From Basidiobolus meristosporus CBS 931.73 (taxonomy: Eukaryota > Basidiobolomycota > Basidiobolomycetes > Basidiobolales > Basidiobolaceae): a DNA stretch of 64,000 nucleotides. How positions within the stretch are numbered: position 1 is the stretch's first letter; each line of letters starts with the position of its first letter. The stretch lies in NCBI GenBank assembly GCA_002104905.1, contig MCFE01000091.1, forward strand, positions 1-64,000, given 5' to 3'. The notes beneath the pieces are model-generated. The model ran no database searches, was not told the origin of the DNA, and saw nothing but the letters and a program-made list of their open reading frames with translations. Of this stretch, positions 50,547 to 61,113 are shown piece after piece. The position numbers and the translations under genes are program-made.

Positions 50547-51438
50547 ATGGCAGTTGGAAAGAATAAGTAAGTGGCAGTTGGTGGTATGCGCACGGTCATC
50601 ACGGTTACTAAGAGTATTCTCGAACAGGCGCCTTAGTAAAGGAAAGAAAGGTTTGAAGAAGAAGATGTATGTTCCATCGTCTAGCGTCTTTCCATCCATC
50701 CAAACTAAATCCATTTAATCCCAAAGCGTCGATCCCTTCACCCGTAAGGACTGGTACGACATCAAGGCTCCTTCTCTCTTTGAGGTCCGCAACGTTGGCA
50801 AGACTCTTGTCAACCGCACCCAGGGTTTGAAGAATGCCGTGGACTACCTGAAGGGCCGCGTGCTCGAAGTCTCCCTTGCCGATTTGAACAAGGACGAAGA
50901 CCAATCTTTCCGCAAGATTCGTCTCAGAGTTGATGAGGTCCAAGGCAAGAACTGCCTGACCAACTTCCACGGCATGACTTTCACCTCCGATAAGTTGAGA
51001 TCCCTTGTCAAGAAGTGGCAATCCCTCATCGAGGCCCACGTCGATGTCAAGACCACCGATGGCTACCTCCTTCGTCTCTTCTCCATCGGCTTCACCCGTA
51101 GAAGACCCAACCAACTCAAGAAGACCACCTACGCCCAATCAGCACAGATCCGCCAGATTCGCAAGAAGATGTTCGAGATCATGACTCGCGAGGCTAGCAC
51201 TTGCGATTTGAAGTCTTTGGTCCAGAAGTTCATCCCCGAAGTGATCGGTCGCGAGATCGAGAAGGCTTGCCAGGGAATCTATCCCCTCCAGAACGTCTAC
51301 CTCCACAAGGTCAAAATCCTTAAGGCCCCCAAGTTCGACGTCGGCAAATTGATGGAACTCCACGGAGATGCCTCCGAGGACTCCGGAGCCAAGATTGCCA
51401 AGGAGTTCAAAGAGCCCCAGGTCTTCACTGACATCTAA
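50547..51438 (+). CDS. RPS1: 40S ribosomal protein eS1 (RPS3A in animals)
   Basis: Three exons, 50547-50566, 50628-50666 and 50727-51438, giving 256 residues, the family length. The tiny first exons encode [19 protein letters not shown], the basic start typical of eS1. The third exon begins with the conserved [18 protein letters not shown], followed by NRTQG and [10 protein letters not shown]. The protein sits on the small-subunit platform near the mRNA exit. Introns crowded at the 5' end and strong C-ending codon bias are typical of fungal ribosomal protein genes. A 177-codon ORF on the opposite strand is a shadow. Confidence 0.98.
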
Positions 51439-51756
51439 GACTTATGTAATCATTCTTTCCAAATAAATCCAAGTATTCTCCTTTCCAACTGTGGTCACGT
51501 CCCTGGCCCCCATTCTTGGCCAAACCGGAAAAGACCAGCTTTCCTCCTCGATGGAAGTACGACCCTCCCAATCGTGTGGTGCTGGTTTCGCCCCAATGCA
51601 AGCTACGGCTGAGCAAAAAGTGGATTCGGTGGATTTGGTGTATTGAATAGAAATCAAAATCATGGTGCAGACACGTCAGCAACCGCATTAATAATGTACA
51701 TGGCTTTGTCAATCAGAAGGAAGTCACTGGACATCGTTTCTATAGACATCCGATTG
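51439..51756. other. convergent 3' flanks, no gene seen
   Basis: Space between the stops of RPS1 (plus) and the SANT-domain gene (minus). AATAAA at 51462 probably serves RPS1. Confidence 0.5.
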
Positions 51757-52687
51757 TCACCCGCTGTTGTTCGAATCCGAGCTTGAGATGTCATAGAAGT
51801 TGGCGGAGCGGATCAAATCACTGACATTGGGTATGATTTTGGAGGCGATGGCGACCAGTAGGAGGGTTTGGGCCTTTTGGCGCTCCAAACGGCATTTCTC
51901 TCGGCGTTTGCGTCGCTTTTCTTGGCGCTCCCTACGACGCTCGCTCTCTGCCTGGTTCTGCTCCAATTTCTCCTCCCATTTCCTCCGTTCGCCAACCTCT
52001 CGGCGGAGCAAATCTACGATATCTATGAGGAGCAGGTTCCAAGAGTTGTTAGAGATGGAGCGCCTTCTACGCTTGGGCTCGGGGGATGACCGGTGGTCAT
52101 GGCCACCTATCATCTGGGTTGAAGGTGTATCAATGGCCATGGTTGTCGGGGCATCCAATGGTCGCGTCATATGGTAGGAGAATGCAGAAACCGGATGAGA
52201 GTAACTATACTCGGAGGAATGTTTGATCAACGGTAGTTCACGTGCGGGTGGGGGGTAGCCAGTTGTTGAAGAGCCGTATTTATGATCAAGTCTACTACCA
52301 TGTGCTGGCGAGGGTGGGTAAGGCATAGTAAACGACTTCTCTATAGAAGTGTGCTTGTCAAGAAAGTCCTTCAGGAGCCCGTAGTATGGAAAAGCCCGCT
52401 GGTCGGTCTCTTGCATATCAGCTCTCTGCAAACCAAAACACTTTTAGCACTACGCGACGGGTGAAAAGCAGACCAGTCGTCACCTTGTACTCGGAAAGGA
52501 GATTCTTCCATTTTTCTTTACATTGCTTGTCGGTCCTTTGGTAGCCAGCATTATTTACATACTCCGAAATCTTTTTCCATAGCGGTGCGTTACGTTTCTT
52601 GGTGGTGAATTCATGGTCCATATTTTGACGAAGGTTGATGAGCAACTTGGTCTCGGCAGTTTCCCAAGATCTTCCAGTGGTGGACAT
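51757..52687 (-). CDS. Myb/SANT-like (trihelix type) DNA-binding protein
   Basis: Two exons, 52687-52484 and 52425-51757, giving 290 residues. Residues 1-70 form a Myb_DNA-bind_4-like trihelix: WETAETKLLINLRQNMDHEF, LWKKISEYV, then GYQRTDKQCKEKWKNLLSEYK. The middle is Ser/Pro/Tyr-rich and disordered. A KRRRR nuclear-localisation patch lies before a strongly basic and acidic coiled coil (RREVGERRKWEEKLEQNQAE, then an Arg/Glu run), probably for dimerisation. It is likely a nuclear transcription factor with unknown targets. Trihelix/SANT proteins of this kind also occur as the second protein of Harbinger-type transposons, so domestication is possible. Confidence 0.85.
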
Positions 52688-53662
52688 TGTTTTATCGCGG
52701 ATATACTGACGTCTACTTCGAAAGCTACTGGAACAGGTTAAGGAAAAGGTGGTGCGGTGTGGTGTGGGCGCTCAAGAAAATATCTAATCGCTGATTATTG
52801 GGTAAATGTAGAGTATCAGAAGGGACAGAAGATCACCCATCCAGTAAACTGGGCTGGTGATGATAAAATTATTGAGCCAGACCAGCTCTCGGGTTGATCT
52901 TAAATAGCAATCCATTTCCGAGATCATTGTATGCTCTTACTTAAATTATGGAGATGTGATTGATATTATCCAGTATTTCGCGTTTGGGCGCTAAAGTACG
53001 CAAGCACGCGTTGGAGGCAATCTGATAAATTTCAATCGAGGTTTAGCTCATTGGTTAGCATGGCATTATTAATGGAGTGACCAATCGATGCCTACCAACA
53101 TGCTTTATGGTTAAAGGTGACCATCATCTTTCTCCCCGGTCATAGATGCTCATAATACTCGCTTGCTGTGATTGGGGTCGCCAGAGATACTTGTTCGAGG
53201 CCCTTAGTAATCCGTAGTTGTGCCAAATTACCAACCAATATACATCATCCCGGTGGATATTCGTCTCGCAAGCCATTTGGTACAACCGCAGTATGACTAA
53301 TCTATACTAGTGCGGATTGCAAAGTAGGTTGAGTGTTGGAGTATTGCTACATCTACCCTCCATTCCTGATCAACAACCCTCAATATGATTACCTGAGCTA
53401 TGTAACACAACAGAATCAGCTTTCAGCTGGACGGGTAAATGTTCAATGTACAATTCGGCATTTATTCTGCATGATGGGTTCAGGTTGGATTTACTTGGGG
53501 AGGTAATTACAAAGGTTAAGAGAGTATGTAACAGGTCATGCCACAAGGTCGCTATCAAGGGAATTGCAAGTGATGCACAAACGTGTCAGAGTAGGTGGTG
53601 GACAATGCTCCAGACATCGTCGTCATCCGCAGATCGTAGGGAATCAAGGTAGCACCCCTTGC
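52688..53662. other. intergenic, no gene seen
   Basis: About 1 kb of promoter and 3' flank. A tRNA-like box at 53042 was examined and rejected. No ORF is supported. Confidence 0.5.
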
Positions 53663-54655
53663 CTATTTCTGCGCATTACCTGGAGCAATAGTGACATTTT
53701 TTAAACCTGATAAAGTGCGCTGAGTAGAGGTACGTGAGGTGGGTGCCGAATGCTCGTCGTCGGACTCTTCTTCCAGAATGTATCCTGGGGAGAAGCCAGA
53801 GTGAACCGTATCGAGGTTACCCTCTTCTATTTCCGATGTAGCACCCTCTTTGAATACAACAGTATTACGCTTTCCTCTCGTAAGATGTTGCTTGTTCCTT
53901 TGAATGTAAACGGGTTAAAACCTACATTGGTAGACGAATTCAAGCGAAAGAAGGGCTCCTACTTCCGTATCATGTTGAACAAGCGGAAGAACTGGATAGT
54001 GTTACGGAAAACCAGGAACAGTGTAGTAGCCAGCTCGCCGCGTCCACGTATCGTTGTGCAGTCCATAAATAAAAATACAACCGTGACAATACATAGAAGC
54101 ACAAGCACAACATCAAGAACATTCATCCAAGATTTCCAAAATATCTATATGCAAACATCAAGAGATCGTTAAGTAAGCTATCGTAAAAATTACGTTGTCG
54201 CACTAGTACCTTCCCATACGCAAATAAGCGGATGGTGACCTCGACTATCATAACCGTATTTACGATGAGCTCCAATACAACATAAAATGTTCCAGGGCTG
54301 ATGGGTTGCTGTTAGCAAGAGCTCTTTCTGAACGATGGCAATTATCTTTGCGAAAACCTACCATGGTTGTAATAAGGACTATTGAGAAGCGTCAAGGATG
54401 GGTCAATTATTAACAGAAATAAAAGCGGGAAACGCGAATGTCATCTCACCATGATAACCGAAATAAGCGAGAGTATGACCATGACAATGTACAGTGCAGT
54501 GTAGAATTTCGAAAATACCAACTGATGTACTCGATCAGACCGAGAGATTTTCTCAACAGTAACGTCGGCGGTGTTTTTAGTTCTACAGGATGGCTAAGGT
54601 AAGAACGAGACTAACTTGGGCACAACAGCCAATATCCTTACATGGTTGCAGTCAT
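53663..54655 (-). CDS. small voltage-sensor-domain protein without pore
   Basis: Six exons: 54655-54642, 54582-54450, 54378-54362, 54297-54210, 54144-53963 and 53897-53663, giving 222 residues. Four hydrophobic helices fit S1-S4 of ion-channel voltage sensors: S1 31-51; S2 58-83 with E74-x3-R78 as in VEVTIRLFAYG; S3 86-111 with N92 and D95; S4 122-145 with R131, R138, R144 and K145. No pore helix or S5-S6 follows. Instead comes a polar, acidic, Ser/Thr-rich cytosolic tail of about 75 residues. The S4 arginine spacing (7 and 6) departs from the every-third rule. A proton channel (Hv1-like) or a voltage-coupled regulator are options; neither is shown. One exon is only 17 nt, and only an antisense ORF is open here. 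Confidence 0.75.
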
Positions 54656-55499
54656 TTTTGGTCTAGGAGCAGTATGAGGTGTTCCTCTTGACTTCAGCGT
54701 GATTAATGATTAAAGCTTAAGTTCGCTAGCCAGTTGGCAAGAAATGGTCATATGGAAGGGAGAGTAGGGAAGAACACTCGATCTGGGCAAATATGTGATT
54801 GAATCAGGGAGAGATTAATATTTATAAGACAAAAGCGAGCTTTCTTGACCAATATTCTTGCTGTTAAACCGCACTAGTCATGAGAAAACAAATATTATAT
54901 CTCGTATTCAAAATAAGCTTTTATAGTAAAGAGGTTGGTTTCAACATCCACCTTTGATTTCCAGATTAGGAATCTGAAATGCCTGCTGTATTACTTCGAC
55001 TCTTCTATTGGTATGCGAACTTAAACTAAACGGTCTTCATTGGCTGTCCATCAAGATTCAGAGTCTAAGATCGATTTAGCATCTAACGCACCATTTTACA
55101 CCCACTGGAATACAATGAGCTAATTGGACCATTGTATCCCGTTCCCTGATGCCTGTCAAACCATTAACGAATGACGGTGATGATGTTTCATTTTACATGT
55201 TGTATCGAGCTATGAACAATGCGTGTGAAAGGGCCAAGACATTACGTTACGTGCATACATATATATATATTTGCTAGATACTAATTGATTGTTACGTGTG
55301 GGGACTGAATGGTGCCATTCGAATGAACGCAGAGGCTTGCTCTTTGCTCTACACATACTTGTCCGATAGTACTAGCATTCCCTACACTTGCGGCTATAAT
55401 GTTTATGGGAGAAGACTCTTTCATGCCATTTATTTTAAGTGAGATGACCTTATAAAGATGAAATAAGAAATGCTAAGAATGATGGAAATTTTCTAGAAT
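54656..55499. other. intergenic, no gene seen
   Basis: Promoter of the voltage-sensor gene and 3' flank of the uL22m gene. A short (AT)n tract lies near 55258-55270. Nothing else is supported. Confidence 0.5.
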
Positions 55500-56477
55500 C
55501 TACCAATTGTAATAAGGCTTGGGATTGTATACAGGTTTGTTATTTCCGAAGGAGGTCCATACTTTCTTGGTTTCCTTGAAGCGATGGATATTTCTTCTCT
55601 TAGCTCTACCAAGATCAGGCTGTTCTTCTATTTCCTTGACGATAAACTTCATGTGAGCACTTGGATGATGCTTAATTCCATGTCTTCCACGACTGTGGGG
55701 TTGAACACGCTTGAGATATTGTCCTTTGCCGACCCAGGCCTGGGCTATGAAAAAGGAGAAATGTAAATCGACTCATTCGATAAGATCGCGTCAGGACAAA
55801 GCAGTTGCTTACCAATATACATCTTCTTGGGATCCATATCCTTTTGAAGTTGAGCGTTCTTACGCAAGAAAGTCAAGTTGTGGAGGATTTTGTTCGAGGA
55901 ACGTTTGGGAGAGAATTCCATTTGGACAATGGCCTTGTCCAAGGGGAGACCAGCAATCTGCTTAGAGATAAAACGAAGCTTTCTTGGACTACCTTTGAAG
56001 TTGGCGGTAGAAAAGCGGTACTATGCGGCGTTTCAATCGAGAGATAAGCAAGCGAGATACATGGGAATAGAGTAAGGGCATGCGAAATATACCTCTTTTC
56101 CAAGCACTTCATTTTGGGCTTTTTCACCTCCGAGGATGGCCTTTTTACCCTTCTTCTCTACCTCAGTTTCAACTTTCTCAGCAATTTGTTCGAATAAAGG
56201 AGAAGCAGACACCTCAGGTCGAGATAAATCAAGCTTGGGTGAAGTGGAGTGGAGGTAACGGATACTTCGAAGCCAAAGATATAAGGTATTAGATATCTAT
56301 ACGGTGATAAAACTGACGAAGGAATAACCCACCCAACACCTGCGCTGCGCGAGCCGTTAATTCTGCAAAGCTTGAAAGCCGAGGCTGTGGTGTCTTAGTT
56401 TTTTGCAACCAAATGGCGAGATCTATAGGCGAGATGGGCTTACCAAGAGTATTGATTTGACACCTTGAGCTGAGCAT
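55500..56477 (-). CDS. MRPL22: mitochondrial ribosomal protein uL22m
   Basis: Five exons: 56477-56444, 56362-56340, 56233-56093, 56020-55813 and 55744-55500, giving 216 residues. The C-terminal two exons carry the L22 fold: YRFSTANFKGSPRKLRFISK, DKAIVQMEFSPKRSSNKIL, AQAWVGKGQYLKRVQPHSRG and RHGIKHHPSAHMKFIVKE, ending in a mitochondrial-type extension. L22 lines the peptide exit tunnel of the large subunit. The first three exons encode a basic leader and acidic linker. The donor of exon 2 (CAG|GTGTTG at 56339) was chosen because it keeps frame, but is the least certain join. The gene is head to head with the chromodomain gene, 287 bp apart. Confidence 0.88.
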
Positions 56478-56764
56478 ATTGACTTTCTCGAGAAACCACT
56501 ACAAGTCTATCAACAGCTATATCAATTTTTCTGATACAAAATGCGAAATTTTCCTAGTGGGCCTTTTTTTCTCAAAGTCCCCCAAAAGATAGTCAACGTC
56601 CTTGCCACTGCCATTGGAAAGGAAAATGGAGACGAAAGTTGTATCCCTCGATTTTGTTTGTTAAATCCCTATTCCTAGCATCGGTCACATTCGTGATTTA
56701 TTTTCTGTTTATCTAATAACTTTAGGTAGACGCGCTATAACGGTTTGGTGTACAACTGGCAGAC
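56478..56764. promoter_or_regulatory. shared divergent promoter, uL22m / chromodomain gene
   Basis: A 287-bp interval between two head-to-head start codons. It includes a T-run (TTTTTTTC) near 56565. No operator is recognised. Confidence 0.4.
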
Positions 56765-59700
56765 ATGACCGATTGGCTTGATGAGCTTTCTTCGGATGAC
56801 AGTTTAAAGGATTTCATCGTAGGAGAAGAAGATCAGAGCGATGGAGACTACAAACAAGAGATCCCGAAGAACAACTTTGAAGTTGAGATCATAACGCCGC
56901 GGCGATCCAAACTTGTTCAAGTATCGGGAAAAAATGACAGTGACGAGGAAGAGGACCAGGAAGAAGAGGAGGATGAGGAAGAGGGTAGTGATGAGGCAGG
57001 GGATAATGAATGGGAGGTGGAGGACATCATGAAGCAAAAAATTGTCAAGGTATTGATTTGACGTCCGGTGAATATTCTCCTGAATAGAACAGCACAATAA
57101 CCATGTATATGAGCCAGAAAGAAGAATGGTACTTGATAAAATGGCGCGGATACGATGAACTGACGTAGGTTCACCTTCTCAATTGGTTCGATATTAAGCA
57201 CTTACCTTTCTACGTGTTATAGCTGGGAGCCATTGGATCATTTAAATTGCCCAGAGCTTTTGCAAGACTTTCTCGACCGCTCCGGCCTCAAAAGCGTTTA
57301 TTTCGAGTCTGACAAGGAGCCATCGACCAGCTCTCATCCCCAAGTAAATACCATCTGTTCGCTGTGATATTGATACACACCTATCTTTACACTTCGACAT
57401 GATAGATTGCCACCCGAGAAAAGTCTCAAAGGATATCAAACAAAAACGCCGGCGGCTTTTCTTCCGTCGCAAAGTTCAAGAGTACCCTTGCACCTTCGAA
57501 ATCAAAGGCCAAAAACAGCACAGAAGCACCTGCAGGGTACAAACGAAAGCACGGATACGATGCTTCTGCGCTGAGAGTGAGTTGAGACAAACAAGGTTTA
57601 CTCCAATCTTTCAACGAATTAACTATCACCATTATGAATATTAGTCGGAAACTGAATTGGAATACGAGAAGCAACTTCGTGAACGAGGTATATGCACGTT
57701 ATGAATCAACTAAGAAGCACCCAGAACCAAGCCATCTAACCTGCATTTCTATAGAAAACCTGATCCAAACCTTAAACAGCCAATACGCATCACTTCCCAG
57801 ATTTAAAAAGGCTCGCGGAAGTATTCCCTCCACCCCCCGTCGCGTATCAACTCGCCCTTACGAAAAAGAGTCGGTGTTGCCGACAGTCATACCAAACCAT
57901 TCCATATCACCTCAAACCGCGATTGCGCAAGCAAGTTCAAAAGAAGCGGAACCAGAAGCGGCACCTCAACAGGAACGGGCATCGGTATCCAACCCCTTAG
58001 GCTCGATCGAATCGTCTCCACCAACGAGATCCCCTGTTCGCAAGCCCCCCTTTGTGCCAGAGAGAAGCAAGGTGAAGCCTGGTGAGATTGATCGCTCACC
58101 GAAAACAAACCCCATCCGTGACTCGAGCCAATCACCAAAGATAAACAACCCTGATAGACCGAAATACACGCCAAAGGCAAATCCGACCCAGGGCTCTAGT
58201 CATCCACCTAATACACCTCGAGCTCGTGAACCTGACTCCTTGAGCCATATCAGGGCCCGAGAGTCAGCTGTGAGTCCAATGAACAAAGATAGCCGCAAGG
58301 TCATCATGAGTAAGAGTGTATCAGACCCGCGAAAACCGGCCATGCTGAGCACCTCCTCAAGCTACAGAGACAAGATTGAAACTGGAGCGACCGCTCTTAC
58401 GCCTCAATCCACAGCCGAAGCGATGTTTGGCTCGGTCCCACTGTTTAGCAAGAGCCTGGCGAATAGTATGGGTATGAGCAGTGATTCGGATTCCTCCGAT
58501 AGCTTGGGTTTCAATGGGCAAGAGCGATCACTCATGCAGAAGCCCGGTGCACAATCTAAGACCAACCAGGAGCACTCCGCTGATGTAAGACTTCGTAGCA
58601 TATCACCATTGCGCATACAACTAACAACGAGGTCGCATATGAAGTGGATTTGCCGTTTGTACAAAGGGAAGAGCAAAGAAGTAGGGTTAGTCCGCGTGGG
58701 CCTGACTGATAGCAAGGATACCAAACTACTAGAGATCATGTAAATATAGAGCGCGTGCAAATATAGTGACATCAATGCATATTAACCGGCCTAACAGGAA
58801 AGACAAGAACAGCATATGCTTTTCAAAGACAATCCGCTGCTCATATGTCAAGCCTCTAGTCGACCAGGCGTTTCGAAACAATGCCATCTCTACTTGCTAT
58901 GTGCACCTCGCCAACAGGGATAGCGACGAGCAGAAGCTTAGTAGATTCACGTCATTCCTGGCACGCGAAGGACTGGTATGCCATCCATCTCTGATCCCAG
59001 ACCTTATTCAATTTGTCCTGAACATTGTTTTGCAGGTTGGAATCACCACATACAAGAATCTAGTCGTCATTGCGTCCCCCATGCACCCTGACATCCACCC
59101 GTTGTTCCAGAACCCATCAGATAACTTGAGCCGCGTATATATGCTGCTAATCAATGACCCCAAACTTGCAAAAGATGGACTACACTACGACCAGCTGTAT
59201 TAGACATCCCAGTTGCCTCGCATCTTCGAATGTTGGCTAAATTCTGTTATGATTTCAATAGGCTGCCTAGAACTGTAGAATTCACCTCGAAATGGCCTAT
59301 AACTCCGGCCAATTTGCACCACAGAACTTGGGAAAGTCTCCTTGGGTTCACGGTAGGTTGGATATGGTGCGGGATAATACAACGTCAACTGATTTCCATT
59401 TGATATTGCTGCAGACCGAGTGCCCCTACAGTCAAGTATCGATTTTTGGCCCTGAAAACCATCCGGAGGTCCTATCGATGGAAGCGCTGCTGAAAGACCG
59501 CAACATACCGATCGACGCCACTATGAAGGATCCCAAGACAAATGCGCTTCTGGTACGTTTTGAGACGTTTCGTATTTTGGGCATGGCGTAGGCATATTCA
59601 TGGCGTGTTTCTCTAGATTCATCGTTCGTCATTGAGTCAGATCCATATGATTCCAAGCCTCAATGACCTGAAGCAACGCGAGCCCTTTGCTTTCATCGTG

Positions 59701-60421
59701 TTTGGCTTCGCGGTCAACATATCACCCGAGCAGGCGTTGTCGAGTATGGTTTTCCCTTCGGGGGGTATAGTGACAGTGACGACCGAGTTACTGTTGGCCA
59801 ACGACAGGATCCTGCACAAACTAATGGAATACAAAGACCTGGTAAGCGCTCACCAAACAGCCGTTTGCCCCCTCTCTAGACTCTAATGCTTGCGAGTCTC
59901 CCCAGAAACGGTATGTCGAGAAATGGAGAATCGTCATATCTGACTCTACCCTCAAGGCTATTCGTGCGGAGGCGGCGAACCATCATGCGACGTAAGTAAA
60001 CCCGAATGGAACGATGCTTGGAATCCATACCAAACGTACTTTTTAGGGCAATCAAGAGTTGCCAAATTGTGGAGGACTTAATTCGATCCGAGCGTATCAA
60101 GTGCATTGGCTCAAACGAGGTACGGCTCAGCGTCAACTCCCAAAATAGCAACCGTATTGATGCACTTCCTCCATTTAGACTAAACCAGATGCCGAAGCCC
60201 AATCCGGAACGATCGGTATGATGCTCAAATTACAAGGCTTGCTGAAGGCTGAATGTAGGCACTTCATCGTTCTTACAACCAAGGAGACAATGGAGCCCAG
60301 TCGTCTTGGAGTAAGTGATCCCTTTGACATGCTGATGGACAACCAGTATCTAACCATGGTCCAGGTCCAGTTCGTAGAGCCGCCGGACATCTACAAGTGG
60401 TTCAACCTCGAGAAGCTGTAA
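56765..60421 (+). CDS. chromodomain-SPOC-PIN-like protein resembling RITS subunit Chp1
   Basis: Fifteen exons: 56765-57049, 57088-57164, 57223-57343, 57406-57576, 57645-57687, 57755-58739, 58798-58975, 59036-59196, 59262-59352, 59415-59552, 59617-59841, 59906-59991, 60047-60119, 60179-60310 and 60365-60421, giving 940 residues (fission yeast Chp1 is 960). After an acidic N-terminus comes a chromodomain, 82-137, with the methyl-lysine cage W83, W114 and Y117. A long Ser/Pro-rich linker follows. A SPOC-like domain lies about 525-665, from HMKWICRLYKG through CYVHLANRDS and FTSFLAREGLVGITTYKNLVVIASP. A C-terminal domain, about 740-940 (FIVFGFAV, SGGIVTVTTELLLAND, WRIVISDSTLKAI, RHFIVLTTKE), may be PIN-like. 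Without splicing this looks like two genes; the donor at 59197 bypasses a stop and joins them. The Chp1 link rests on order, length and motifs; no RRM is seen. Confidence 0.78.
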
Positions 60422-60660
60422 TTCCCAGTTAGATGATAGATTTTGATGTAAATAAAGACTTCAGTTTTGCTGATTGATTCCTACCATCTCGAACGATATC
60501 CATCATTAGCGATAGAATTTTCTCTTAACCATGGGTGTGCTAGAAATGGGATAGTTTCCAACCAATTCGAGCAAGGATCATCCAAAGAAATCGCATGCGC
60601 AAGGAGGGAGGGTTTTTTTTTTCACCGGATTTCCCGAAAATTTTTTCTGCCCCCTTCAAG

Positions 60661-60668
60661 TATAAAGG
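60661..60668 (+). promoter_or_regulatory. TATA box of RPL41
   Basis: TATAAAGG 140 bp upstream of the RPL41 start codon, followed by the leader that contains the 5'-UTR intron. Confidence 0.5.
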
Positions 60669-60800
60669 CGGGGCGGCCTGCGGTGGTTCCCTCAACCCAC
60701 CATCTTTTAGTTCAAGGTAAATATCAGTTCCCCACTAGCGCTCGCTAGTGTTCGCATCCCCCCCATTGAGGCCCTCCTTACTGACTCGTGTTATTTGCAG

Positions 60801-60878
60801 ATGAGAGATAAGTGGAGAAAGAAGAGACAAAGACGTCTTAAGCGCAAGAGAAGAAAGATGAGAGCCAGATCCAAATAA
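60801..60878 (+). CDS. RPL41: 60S ribosomal protein eL41
   Basis: A 25-codon gene encoding a peptide that begins MRDKWRKKRQRRLKRKRRK and ends RARSK. This is eL41, the smallest and most basic ribosomal protein, on the large-subunit interface forming a bridge to the small subunit. It differs from the animal form at only a few positions. The ATG follows directly after TTATTTGCAG, and an upstream donor CAAG|GTAAAT at 60717 suggests a 5'-UTR intron, 60717-60800. It is too short for routine ORF calling. Confidence 0.97.
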   Translation: MRDKWRKKRQRRLKRKRRKMRARSK

Positions 60879-61113
60879 TCTGCTCAATCCGGACTCGTTC
60901 CCGCCGACCCTCCGTTGTCGAGAACCTAATTGAATAGATTCCCGATTTTTGCCATCCAATGATCAATAAATCGCACCAATTTCTCAGAACCATCGTCTAG
61001 TGAACAATATGTACTGTTTAATATGATCAGGTCTAACTAGTATGCAAAGCAAAAATGGTGCACACGTACATGTGGTTGTTACCCAGTTGTCCCTTGGGCC
61101 TCTAGAAATCTGT

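Noticed and set aside
50357-50566. 69-codon ORF overlapping RPS1 exon 1
   Set aside because: It covers the RPS1 promoter and leader and ends within the first intron; no motif.
53041-53110. tRNA-like A box (TTTAGCTCATTGGTTAGCA)
   Set aside because: No matching B box (GGTTCGANNCC) at the right distance and no acceptor-stem complementarity.
53750-54172. 140-codon ORF on the plus strand
   Set aside because: The opposite strand spells a coherent spliced voltage-sensor protein here; the plus ORF has no family sequence.
59292-59591. Separate gene starting MAYNSGQFAPQ
   Set aside because: Another frame with good splice sites continues the chromodomain gene through this interval.
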